Shown here: positions 38,310-45,926 of the stretch, piece by piece
Numbering within the stretch: the stretch's first letter is position 1
Layout of the letters: each line of letters starts with the position of its first letter
Origin: DASQZT01 sp035638575
GTDB lineage: Bacteria > Acidobacteriota > Terriglobia > Bryobacterales > Bryobacteraceae
DNA length: 64,000 nucleotides
Reading direction: 5' to 3'
Assembly: GCA_035638575.1 (NCBI GenBank)
Contig: DASQZT010000169.1
Location: forward strand, 1-64,000
Notes under the pieces: model-generated
Databases searched by the model: none
Seen by the model: only the letters and a program-made list of their open reading frames with translations
What the model was told of the DNA's origin: nothing
Program-made: the position numbers and the translations under genes

Positions 38310-39215
38310 GTGGGAGAACTGAAAGAGGTCTTGGCCAACTGCCGAGTGTCCGGTTGGGCGAGATCGCTCGCTATCGGCCCGGACCTTGACGCTCAAGAGA
38401 CGCTCATGTTCCTCGATCGCGCTTTTGACCACCTACCGCATGCTGCGCAACGACGCGCGCTTCGTCGATTGAACCAAGCTGATCGCGATGGTGTCGAGGC
38501 GATTCTGCACGAATTGTTGATCTTCGAAGTCTGTTACGGATTTCACGTTGCTCCTGAGTATGAGCCGGACCTACAGAACCAAAGGCCTGATCTCGCCTTG
38601 ACCGTTGCGGGCCAAACCTACCTCGCCGACGTGTTCCTCACCAACCGGCCACTGAGAACGATGAGGCGGATTGCCGGCCTCTCGGGATATCGAGATCGGG
38701 GAGAGGCCGCCAAAAAGATCGCCGATAGAATCTCGGAGAAAGCAGTCAGGTATCGGACGTTCGAAGCCCCGCTGATTCTCTTCGTCGTACTCATGCACCA
38801 CAATGTCCACACGGACGATTTGGAGGCCGCAATATACGGTGATACAGTCAACGAACTGTGTTCGTCCGGGGGCTTGACCACCCAATGTCACGAAGGGTGG
38901 CACCATCATGGTGCGTTCTGCCCGCCCGGGCCCAATGCACCACATCGGGAAATCAGTGCTGTTATCGCGTGCGACTGGTTCGACACGTTAGAGCGACGCA
39001 GACCCGGTCGGAGGCTCCACTGTGTCGTGTACCATCACTGGTGGCCATCTGTCGTGCTGCCCGTGGGCTCGTTCGGCCGATTTCAGGACGTTTTCTGGCC
39101 GCGGAGCGAATCCGGTCTGTTCATCCCGAACATCAATGGTCCTCGGAACTTTGTAATGAGCACAACCTCGTGTCAGCCCGAGTGGGCGCCGTACTCCGCG
39201 AGCCAACCCTGGTAA
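38310..39215 (+). CDS. Hypothetical protein, PD-(D/E)XK nuclease-like
   Basis: 301 residues from GTG at 38310 (AGAGAGG upstream). An N-terminal helical part is followed by AILHELLIFEVCYGFHV and RPDLALTVAGQTYLADVF. This order of Glu-bearing helix, then PD, then a strand with an acidic residue is the outline of PD-(D/E)XK proteins; I recall uncharacterised families with the same helix-PD-strand layout. The usual lysine is not present (AD-VF), so activity is doubtful. The C-terminal half is rich in His, Trp and Cys (CHEGWHHHGAFCPPGP). It is the first gene of the orphan island. Confidence 0.6.
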   Translation: MGELKEVLANCRVSGWARSLAIGPDLDAQETLMFLDRAFDHLPHAAQRRALRRLNQADRDGVEAILHELLIFEVCYGFHVAPEYEPDLQNQRPDLALTVAGQTYLADVFLTNRPLRTMRRIAGLSGYRDRGEAAKKIADRISEKAVRYRTFEAPLILFVVLMHHNVHTDDLEAAIYGDTVNELCSSGGLTTQCHEGWHHHGAFCPPGPNAPHREISAVIACDWFDTLERRRPGRRLHCVVYHHWWPSVVLPVGSFGRFQDVFWPRSESGLFIPNINGPRNFVMSTTSCQPEWAPYSASQPW

Positions 39216-39394
39216 GCCGCGACGCATCTGAGATCCGAGAAGGTTTTCGGCAAAACAGTGCACTTGCTTCTAACGTCGCGTTCCGCATTTGAGCCTGTCG
39301 GAACTCAGAAACCGGCGTTGGGGAGATCACCCACTCCCGTTGACGCCAGGACGGTCCAATGGAACACAACGGGACTTCCGGGACAGTTCCGCGA

Positions 39395-39400
39395 TATAAT
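39395..39400 (+). promoter_or_regulatory. Consensus -10 TATAAT, 8 nt before start
   Basis: A perfect TATAAT, then CGCTGGCT, then the ATG at 39409. No Shine-Dalgarno sequence is present, so transcription would begin at or next to the start codon. Confidence 0.5.
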
Positions 39401-39408
39401 CGCTGGCT

Positions 39409-39801
39409 ATGTTCGACCTCTTGGCCAGCATCGGTTCGGCGGTAGTCGGCGATATCATCAAGCGGGCGATATCCGCTGGTATGGACTGGGGCAAGCGCCG
39501 CAAGAAGCCGCCGGCTGCAGAGGTCAGGCAAAAGGTGGAGGCGTTTGTCGCCGACGCGGCGAGGGCCGCGCCGCTACCGGAATCACTGGCCGCAGCAGAT
39601 CAACGGCGCATCATCAGCGGAATCGCTGAACTTGCATTGCCTACGTTCGAACAGGTGGTCGAGTACAGCCCGAACACCCAACGGGTTGTGCATGCGGCGC
39701 AAGGCGCGGTCAAGAAACCGCCAAAGAAAGCGGCGGCGAAAAAAGCTGCGAAAAAACCACCGGCCCGCAAAGCCGCCAAGAAGGCGTTTAAGCGGAGGTG
39801 A
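39409..39801 (+). CDS. Hypothetical protein with Lys/Ala-rich C-terminal tail
   Basis: 130 residues. A hydrophobic or amphipathic N-terminus (LLASIGSAVVGDIIKRAI) leads into a helical middle. The last 35 or so residues are a basic low-complexity tail of KKPPKKAAAKKAAKKPP type. Such tails are typical of histone H1-like and nucleoid-binding proteins, so nucleic-acid binding is plausible. The N-terminal domain is not recognised. The gene may be leaderless. Confidence 0.6.
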   Translation: MFDLLASIGSAVVGDIIKRAISAGMDWGKRRKKPPAAEVRQKVEAFVADAARAAPLPESLAAADQRRIISGIAELALPTFEQVVEYSPNTQRVVHAAQGAVKKPPKKAAAKKAAKKPPARKAAKKAFKRR

Positions 39802-40049
39802 GATAGCGCCGCTCGCTCGAATTCTGAGGGTCGCGTGTGTGCGTTTGGCGCTGAGGTTCCGCGAACGGGACTTCCTGTTCCCTTGCTTCCACTTCTCCTG
39901 ATCGCGCGTGATACGTCCAAGTGGATGTGCAGCCTCCGCGTTGAACCCCAGTTTGAAGATCCGCGCCTTGCCCCAACGATGTTGAACGATAGAATCGCTG
40001 TAAGCCCGAGTGAGCTTGCTTTCTGAGCCCCGGTTCTTCCAGGAGCATA

Positions 40050-40071
40050 ATGTCAGCTGTCATGTCAGCTG
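40050..40071. repeat. Direct repeat ATGTCAGCTG x2, 12-bp period
   Basis: ATGTCAGCTG at 40050-40059 and again at 40062-40071. Each contains the palindrome CAGCTG. It lies between convergent orphan genes, 10 nt past the stop of the minus-strand one. Confidence 0.5.
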
Positions 40072-40081
40072 ATGGGCCGTA

Positions 40082-40609
40082 TCAGAGCCACGGTGGATTG
40101 TAGTCGGGTAGCGGGAAATCCTCCACTGCAAAATCAATGAACTTGAAGTTCTGTTCGTCATGAGGAAAGAACACGCAGCAATCTGCCATATAGCGTATGT
40201 TTGCTGTCTTGAACGCGATTTCTGCTCTTTCGATGTGGGGGTAGGCCGAACGGCACGAACCTATCTTTTCGGGCTGGCCACCGTCAATGAACTCCATACA
40301 GTAGCAGCAATCTACCAAGTACTCACCTCGCACGCTGCCCCCTCGATTGTCCAGAACATCTTCGATCTCTGGCCTCTCGAAGGATTGTGGCACGTGCGGG
40401 CTCAAGGCCGAGTCCCGTGAGGCGATGACGTAGGCTTTACATTCGGCACCGAATGTGTTCCTTCGCCGCTGCTCCTCAGCGTGTGCATAGCCTTTCGACG
40501 GATGACCGGGCCCTACAAAGACCTTGAATATCAGCTTCCGATCGCCGCTCAAAAACAGGTCGGCAAAAACTCCACCGACTCCAAGGCACATCGACGTATT
40601 AAGAATCAT
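40082..40609 (-). CDS. Hypothetical protein of the orphan island
   Basis: 175 residues, no signal peptide or membrane segment. It contains many cysteines (EYLVDCCYCMEF, YMADCCVFFPHDEQ) and an acidic C-terminus (FIDFAVEDFPLPDYNPPW). I do not recognise a family. Lower GC and freer codon choice than neighbouring chromosomal genes suggest acquisition. The start is the first ATG of the frame; no strong ribosome-binding site is visible. Confidence 0.5.
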   Translation of the reverse strand: MILNTSMCLGVGGVFADLFLSGDRKLIFKVFVGPGHPSKGYAHAEEQRRRNTFGAECKAYVIASRDSALSPHVPQSFERPEIEDVLDNRGGSVRGEYLVDCCYCMEFIDGGQPEKIGSCRSAYPHIERAEIAFKTANIRYMADCCVFFPHDEQNFKFIDFAVEDFPLPDYNPPWL

Positions 40610-40818
40610 TTCCGTTACTCAAGGCTAGCAGATGGGGGCCGGAGAGTCGCAATGCTGGGTGGCGGCTTCTGGTTCTATGGCACCGGCACATGCAATGATC
40701 GGGCGTTTTGCGTCCAAGTGGCGGACCCATTTGAAGCCAGGATCGAATTGTTGGGACGACGGACAACGCGAAATCGGAGGAACCGGTCTTCGGATCCTGC
40801 CGCTGTTCGCCCGTGGGA

Positions 40819-41751
40819 CTACCGAATCAGTTCCGGCGGAGAAATCGCTTTCAGTTCACGAGCCATCGCTAAGAAGTGCTTTAGCCTCGTGCCAACAATG
40901 AGGCGGGAGTTGCGCCAGTTCTGCGTAGCGATCGCTACAAGTGTGCTCTGCTTCGTGTTCCTTGAAACATGGAACACGCCGCCACCGCTGACTCCCTGCA
41001 ATTTAGGAGGGGTGACCCGCTTCCCTTTAATCATGATCTCCTTGTGGTCAAAGTCGAGCAGTAGGTGATCTGACTGTGACATCCCTTCCTGTATGTACTC
41101 GGCAGCAGCCACTGGACACGTGGCGCAGTGAAACGACTTTTGATCGATGTGGCGGGTCGCGTGTGACACCCTCACCTGTGTCCTTGATGCAGGATACCCA
41201 AGCACGAAGTAGAACGACGGGAGTCCTCCGTCGTCTGGCTGATCGTCTTGATCGATTTCTGCGCCACTTAGGAAGACACGCTGCTGAAAAGCGCCGAGCA
41301 CGCCTGCTCGCAGGATCAGCACCCCAACATCGAGGTCGTCCCGATTCCTTGAAGAGCTAAGGTGAGCCGTACATTGCGGCAGCAGCAACAACTTCCCGCC
41401 TTTCCCTTCGGGAGGAGCCCATAGTTGCGAAGAACCGGCGTCCCTTATCACGTGGGCCGCAGTAAAGGCGAAAAACTCCGAGTCAAGACGCACGAGGACG
41501 CAAGAGCCAATTCTATCGAGTTGTCCCTCCTCATCGACAATGAATAGAGGCACCACGGACTCTTGGAGGCGTTCGGCCAACTGTCGTCGCTCCTCCGCTT
41601 CTCGTACCGCCGCCTCGTCTATCCGTGCCTGGAGATCAAGGCCTTGCTGCTCCGCGAGTGTCTTCATTACCTCTGCGAGACCGTGGACCGCGGTACTTAG
41701 AGCACGCCCTTGAGTTTTGCGCTGCTTCGCAGAATCAGTTCGCTTCGCCAT
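40819..41751 (-). CDS. Trypsin-fold serine protease-like protein with N-terminal coiled coil
   Basis: 310 residues from ATG at 41751. Residues about 1-65 are basic, then form a charged coiled coil (EAAVREAEERRQLAERLQES). The protease domain follows with a complete triad: His in FAFTAAHVI, Asp in DDLDVGVLIL and Ser in GVSGGGVF. No signal peptide is seen, so it should act in the cytoplasm, unlike DegP/HtrA. Trypsin-fold proteins of this kind accompany defence or stress effectors in some bacteria, but no partner is clear here. TATACT lies 11 nt before the start. Confidence 0.75.
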   Translation of the reverse strand: MAKRTDSAKQRKTQGRALSTAVHGLAEVMKTLAEQQGLDLQARIDEAAVREAEERRQLAERLQESVVPLFIVDEEGQLDRIGSCVLVRLDSEFFAFTAAHVIRDAGSSQLWAPPEGKGGKLLLLPQCTAHLSSSRNRDDLDVGVLILRAGVLGAFQQRVFLSGAEIDQDDQPDDGGLPSFYFVLGYPASRTQVRVSHATRHIDQKSFHCATCPVAAAEYIQEGMSQSDHLLLDFDHKEIMIKGKRVTPPKLQGVSGGGVFHVSRNTKQSTLVAIATQNWRNSRLIVGTRLKHFLAMARELKAISPPELIR

Positions 41752-41762
41752 GCTCTGGTCCA

Positions 41763-41768
41763 AGTATA
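41763..41768 (-). promoter_or_regulatory. -10-like TATACT, 11 nt before start
   Basis: TATACT on the minus strand, 11 nt before the ATG at 41751 of the protease gene. No -35 is recognised. Confidence 0.4.
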
Positions 41769-42089
41769 ATCCCGCTGCTGAAGCACGGGCTGATCGGAAT
41801 TCGGCTTTCCGTCCCGGGGTCTAGTCTTCCGCTTCAACCAGTGCGATAAAAAGAATCACGGCTGGTGTGAAGGCCCGCCGCTGACCGTACCCTGCCAAAG
41901 TTCCGATCTGCAGGCCGGGCCTTCACCCTCCGGCAAAGTCAGTTTCGAACGAAAAAGGATACTGCTTTCCGAGGGTTCGCCGCGAGCCCTCACCCAGAAC
42001 ATTGGCCGGTCATAAACGCCAACTCGTACACTGCGCCCAAACGGCGATCTGGGAAGTGTCGGGGTGCCGTCCCTTAAGTGAACCGTATT
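41769..42089. other. Non-coding right edge of the orphan island with inverted repeats
   Basis: It contains an 11-bp perfect inverted repeat (GTGAAGGCCCG 41867-41877, CGGGCCTTCAC 41916-41926) and a hairpin GAGGGTTCG-CCG-CGAGCCCTC (41971-41991) with one G-T pair. A minus-strand frame stays open across it, but it only continues out of frame into tsaB and has no start. I do not support a gene. Confidence 0.5.
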
Positions 42090-42104
42090 GGGATTAATCC
42101 GGAT
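42090..42104. repeat. Right copy of island-flanking repeat
   Basis: GGGATTAATCCGGAT, matching 37988-38002 with one mismatch. It is followed by a further half-copy (GGATTAATC from 42101) and touches the tsaB stop codon, so it could also act in tsaB 3' processing or termination. Confidence 0.55.
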
Positions 42105-42706
42105 TAATCTTTCCAGAACAGCTCGGCGTCGGAGCGGCGGACATAGTTCGCGTCGAGCGCGGCCGGGTCGGAGGCTTCGCCGCTGCGAAAGCTCCCGGTG
42201 GCGATGCGGGCCACGGCGGCGGCCAGAGGGCGCGGCCCTTTCACCAGTTCCGCACCGGCCGGCAGGGTCTCCAGCCACGAATCCAGTTTCGCGACCACTT
42301 CCGGCAGCACGATCCGGCCGGCGGCATCGTACACCGCGCCGTAGATTTCGCCGCGGCGGGCGTCGAGCATGACGGCGCGCAGCGGCGCCGCGCCGAACGT
42401 GGCCAGCGCTTGTAGATTGGAAACCGCAACCGCGGGCCTGCCTGCGGCCTCGGCCAGGCCCTTGATGCACGCCAGTCCGACCCGCACCCCGGTGAACGAG
42501 CCGGGGCCCGATGCCGCGGCAAAGCAGTCGATCTCCCGCGGCCGGACGCCGTGCCGCTCCAGCAGGGCCGCGAGGTGCCCGTAGAGGACGTGGGCGAAAC
42601 CCGTGGGCTCGTGGATTTCGGTCTCTTCGAGGATCTCGCCGCCGCGCGCCAGGGCCAGGCTGCCCAGCTCCTGGGTGGTGTCCACCGCCAGCACGAGCGG
42701 GTTCAC
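42104..42706 (-). CDS. tsaB: tRNA threonylcarbamoyladenosine biosynthesis protein TsaB
   Basis: 200 residues from GTG at 42706. The ASKHA-fold signature LAVDTTQELGSLALA opens the protein, followed by the conserved AAASGPGSFTGVRVGLACIK and a degraded second half, as usual for TsaB. It scaffolds TsaD/TsaE in making t6A37 on ANN-decoding tRNAs. Its start overlaps the stop of the glycosidase gene by 4 nt (GTGA), an unusual operon partner for an essential tRNA-modification gene. Confidence 0.93.
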   Translation of the reverse strand: MNPLVLAVDTTQELGSLALARGGEILEETEIHEPTGFAHVLYGHLAALLERHGVRPREIDCFAAASGPGSFTGVRVGLACIKGLAEAAGRPAVAVSNLQALATFGAAPLRAVMLDARRGEIYGAVYDAAGRIVLPEVVAKLDSWLETLPAGAELVKGPRPLAAAVARIATGSFRSGEASDPAALDANYVRRSDAELFWKD

Positions 42707-44508
42707 CGGTTGACCTGGAAGGCCGCATCCAGCTCGTAGACTTTTCCGTTGGCGTTCATGCCGTAGAGCCGCAGGTGCATGGTCGCCGGAAAGTTGATGG
42801 CGATGTCCGCGGGCATCGGCATGGTGCCTGTCGGGCCCGTCGCCAGCACGCGGTAGCCCTGGTGATCGGCGGCCACTTCGCCCATCCACAGCCACAGCAT
42901 GGAGCGCGTGGCGCGCGTTTCGCGGGTGACCTTGGCCGCATAAAACGCCGGCATCGAAAGCGACAGGTCGCCCGTGGGACGCTCGATCGAGAATGGCACC
43001 TTGGCGCTGTTGGCCTCCACTTCCTGAAGGGCGAGATCCTGCTCACGCGACGAAAACTTGAAGGACCGGTTCATGCTTTCCAGGTGGCTCTCGCGCACCA
43101 CGTGCAGCAGCCAGTCGTGCGACTTGTCCGGGGGCTCGCCGGTGAAGTGCTCGCCCGAGAATTTCTTCTTGACGCTCTCGCCGTCGATGGGGTTGATCCA
43201 GTAGACCTCGTACGCGTGCTTCTCCACGGTCAGCTCCACGGGGCCGGGTTTCTCCACGTACACCACGTACTCGGTGTCCTCCAGCGCCAGGGCGCGGCCG
43301 CCATCCACGTCGAAGTAGGGCTCCAGCTCCCAGTGGCGCGTCGCCGACAGGAATTCGAACCACACCGTCATGGCCTTGGCGCCGGGCGAATTGGCGTATG
43401 CCGCGCCGGAGCCCGTGTTGGCGTAGGTCACGTATTGGCCGTCCATGGTGGCGTTCCACAGGCGATGGCGAAAAGTCGCGGCATCCACGTCGCCGGGGCC
43501 CGATTTTCCAGCGCCGCTGTCTTCGCGGCCCAGGTTCACGTTGACGAACGGAACGGGAAAGATCTGGTGCTCGATGGCGCCCAACTGGTCGTCGGCGGTG
43601 CCCTGCGCCGCGAAATCCATCCACTTGTCATCGAGCAGAGGGGTGGAAGTGAGCCGCGCGCCCGCAGTGCGCGGGTGCTGGTAGGGATCTGACTGCTTCA
43701 GCAGGGTGCCGATCTCCTTCAGCAGGTCGCGGGCGCCGGGATCCCCTTCCCACTGGTTGGCCGCCTGCCAAGTGACGTGGAAAGCCGCGTAGCGCCCTAC
43801 CAGGAATCGGACCAGGCGGCGGCGCTGTTCCCATCCGGGAAACACTTTGGCCAAATCGCCGGGGCTCGCGGCCAGGATGAGGTCGGCGGTGATGCCTTTC
43901 TGGTTGAGGTAGCGCACGCGGCCATCCAGCCGCCGGAAATACGCGAGATCGGGGGTGCCCGCCGAGGACTGCACGAGGCCGCGCAGGTGGTTGAACTTCT
44001 GTGCGGCGCGCGCGTCGGCCACGGCGGAGAACGCCGCATCGTCCAGGGTGGCGAACTGCATTTCGGTGGCGCCCATCCACAGGTGCGGACGGTCGAGACC
44101 CCGGGGGTCTTTCTCGGTGTAGGCCCAGTGGTGCAGGTTGGCCGCGCGAACGAAGCCGGGCGAGTCGGACGCGGCGGCGGTAAATGTGGCGGTCTTGTCA
44201 TTCCATCCGGCGAGGTTGCTGGTGATGTGGTAATCCCAGGCGCCGGCCTCGGTCGGCGCGAAACGGACCACCAGGCGACGGCCGCCATCCCAATACGCCG
44301 GCATGGAGAGCGTGCGCCGCCGCGGAGAACGGAACTCCACCTGCAGGTCCGCGGTGGCGTACGGGACGGGATTGGCGGCGGCGTCCTTCTCGTCGAGGTC
44401 GAAAACCAGCTCGCACGTCGAATAGGCCGGCGTGTTGTCGCAGGGGGACTGTGCCCGCAACAGGAGGGGAAGCAGGCCGGCGGCGACCGCGGCCAAACGG
44501 ATGCCCAT
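42703..44508 (-). CDS. DUF5060-containing putative glycoside hydrolase (exported)
   Basis: 601 residues from ATG at 44508, with a signal peptide (MGIRLAAVAAGLLPLLLRA). An N-terminal Ig-like DUF5060 domain is followed by a DUF4038-like TIM-barrel region (HHWAYTEKDPRG, LWMGATEMQFATLDD, GRYAAFHVTWQAANQWEGDP with the candidate acid Glu). The C-terminal part is beta-rich (DTEYVVYVEKPGPVELTVE). It probably cleaves a polysaccharide outside the cell. TACACT lies 6 nt before the start, so it heads the unit with tsaB. Confidence 0.78.
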   Translation of the reverse strand: MGIRLAAVAAGLLPLLLRAQSPCDNTPAYSTCELVFDLDEKDAAANPVPYATADLQVEFRSPRRRTLSMPAYWDGGRRLVVRFAPTEAGAWDYHITSNLAGWNDKTATFTAAASDSPGFVRAANLHHWAYTEKDPRGLDRPHLWMGATEMQFATLDDAAFSAVADARAAQKFNHLRGLVQSSAGTPDLAYFRRLDGRVRYLNQKGITADLILAASPGDLAKVFPGWEQRRRLVRFLVGRYAAFHVTWQAANQWEGDPGARDLLKEIGTLLKQSDPYQHPRTAGARLTSTPLLDDKWMDFAAQGTADDQLGAIEHQIFPVPFVNVNLGREDSGAGKSGPGDVDAATFRHRLWNATMDGQYVTYANTGSGAAYANSPGAKAMTVWFEFLSATRHWELEPYFDVDGGRALALEDTEYVVYVEKPGPVELTVEKHAYEVYWINPIDGESVKKKFSGEHFTGEPPDKSHDWLLHVVRESHLESMNRSFKFSSREQDLALQEVEANSAKVPFSIERPTGDLSLSMPAFYAAKVTRETRATRSMLWLWMGEVAADHQGYRVLATGPTGTMPMPADIAINFPATMHLRLYGMNANGKVYELDAAFQVNR

Positions 44509-44514
44509 AAAAAC

Positions 44515-44520
44515 AGTGTA
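44515..44520 (-). promoter_or_regulatory. -10-like TACACT, 6 nt before start
   Basis: TACACT, then GTTTTT, then the ATG at 44508. There is no ribosome-binding site, which fits a leaderless transcript. Confidence 0.45.
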
Positions 44521-44639
44521 GACCGGCGGAAACGGGTTCACGGGAACACGCGTGCAGCCCTGAACCGCTCACGCCAAGCGGGTGTGGAAGAAATCCACGG
44601 GTATGTTGCACTGGGCTGGCGGTTCGCCCGGTCTTCACA

Positions 44640-44740
44640 GGATACCGATAGTACCGTACGGCATTATTGAGGTTATATAACAAATATAGTATTGATTTTG
44701 CGGGAATTTTCTCCGATATTTACGTTTTGTACTGGAAATA
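44640..44740 (+). promoter_or_regulatory. AT-rich control region of the Stb-like cassette
   Basis: This 100-nt stretch is far more AT-rich than its surroundings and ends at the ATG of the small DNA-binding protein. It contains the perfect palindrome GTTATATAAC (44672-44681), the palindrome CCGTACGG (44654-44661) and -10-like TATAGT (44685-44690). In plasmid relatives the first gene product binds repeats upstream of itself, so an autoregulatory or partition site is plausible here. Confidence 0.45.
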
Positions 44741-45148
44741 ATGGATCCGACTTTCCAGGCGATTCTCGATAGCCTGCCTTCCAAGCCGCCGGCGCCACTG
44801 GAACCGTATCGCGAACTGATCCACGAAATGCGGCGGCGCGGGCAGACCTATCGGGAGATCGCGCAAGTGCTGGCGGAAAGGTTTCAGATTCAAGTGGATC
44901 TGGGGGCCATACACGATTTGGTGAAGCCGCGCAGGAAACGGAAGCCCGGGCCGAAGGAGCCGCGACCGGTGAGTACCCCGGCGGTTCACAAGCCAGAAGC
45001 GGCCGGGCCCAAAGGGTACGACAGCCTGCCCCGGCCAGTTGCGGCGTTCGAGGGCAGGCCCTTCCCGGTGACCAACAAGAGGCCCGTGTTTGAGTACGAC
45101 GAAAACGAACCATTGCGATTGATTTCCAATTCCAAAACAGGCGAGTGA
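44741..45148 (+). CDS. Small DNA-binding protein of a Stb/Tra-like cassette
   Basis: 135 residues. Residues about 22-66 form a helix-turn-helix-like unit (YRELIHEMRRRGQTYREIAQ, VLAERFQIQVDLGAIHDLV), followed by a basic linker (KPRRKRKPGPKEPRP) and a poorly ordered tail. The layout resembles StbA/TraK-type plasmid proteins that bind oriT or stability repeats next to a ParA-like ATPase gene. It lies 7 nt upstream of that ATPase. Assignment is by architecture and gene order, not by a strong motif. Confidence 0.6.
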   Translation: MDPTFQAILDSLPSKPPAPLEPYRELIHEMRRRGQTYREIAQVLAERFQIQVDLGAIHDLVKPRRKRKPGPKEPRPVSTPAVHKPEAAGPKGYDSLPRPVAAFEGRPFPVTNKRPVFEYDENEPLRLISNSKTGE

Positions 45149-45155
45149 TTCCTTT

Positions 45156-45926
45156 ATGAGCTTGGCAGAATCGATTTCGGCTCCGGTTGCGAGACCGGTC
45201 CAGCAATCCCCGTTGAAACGGGTCATCCTCACCATGGGTGGCAAGGGCGGCGTCGGCAAAACCAGCTTTGTCCTGTGCCTGGCCGAGTGGCTGAAGGGAC
45301 AGGGTGCGGAATTCACGATGCTTGATCTCGACACCGAGAACAAGTCTCGCGGCAGCCTCAAGCATTACTTCGAGGGGGCCGCGCGAAAGGTGGACATCCA
45401 CACCCCCGCCGGCCTGGACGCATTCATCGACTGCCTCGACGACGGGCCCAAGGTCATTCTGGCCGACATGGGCGCCGGCTCCGGCTGGGTGGCGCACGAG
45501 TGGTTCGACACCATGTTCGAGAGCGCCCAGGAGATGGGCATCGCATTCACCGCCGTGGGCATCATCACGCCGGACCCCGCCAGCGTGGAGAGCGTGCTCA
45601 GTTGGGCCAAGGCGCTGCAGCACAAGGTGCAGTACGTGATCGTGGAGAACGAGGCCGTGCTGCACGCGGATTTCAGCTACTGGCGCCTTACCGAGCAGGC
45701 CGAACAGTTCCGCCAGATTTTCAACCCCATAACCATTCCGATGAAGTATCGCCTCCCCGATCTGGAGAATCCCGCGCGCCAGTATGGGGCCACCCTGGGT
45801 GAAGTCGCCGCGCGGCGGTCGAAGGCCCCGGAGTTGGAGCGATCGTCGCTGGTGGCGCGGGCGCAGGGTTATCAACGGCAGATATTCCAGGACTTGGATA
45901 GGAGCAAGGAGCTATTCCTAGTGTGA
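45156..45926 (+). CDS. ParA/MinD-superfamily ATPase (StbB/TraL-like)
   Basis: 256 residues. Deviant Walker A is GGKGGVGKTSFVLCLAEWLK, followed by switch I-like LDLDTENKSRGSLKHYF and Walker B-like VILADMGAGSGW. Length and the DTENKSRG region resemble plasmid StbB/TraL proteins more than chromosomal ParA/Soj. It should dimerise on ATP and position or stabilise DNA or a protein complex. It is flanked by a DNA-binding and a membrane coiled-coil protein and overlaps the latter in GTGA. Confidence 0.8.
   Translation: MSLAESISAPVARPVQQSPLKRVILTMGGKGGVGKTSFVLCLAEWLKGQGAEFTMLDLDTENKSRGSLKHYFEGAARKVDIHTPAGLDAFIDCLDDGPKVILADMGAGSGWVAHEWFDTMFESAQEMGIAFTAVGIITPDPASVESVLSWAKALQHKVQYVIVENEAVLHADFSYWRLTEQAEQFRQIFNPITIPMKYRLPDLENPARQYGATLGEVAARRSKAPELERSSLVARAQGYQRQIFQDLDRSKELFLV

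Noticed and set aside
41856..42728. Minus-strand frame running from the island edge through tsaB
   Set aside because: Within tsaB it is out of frame, and it has no start or ribosome-binding site in the non-coding part.
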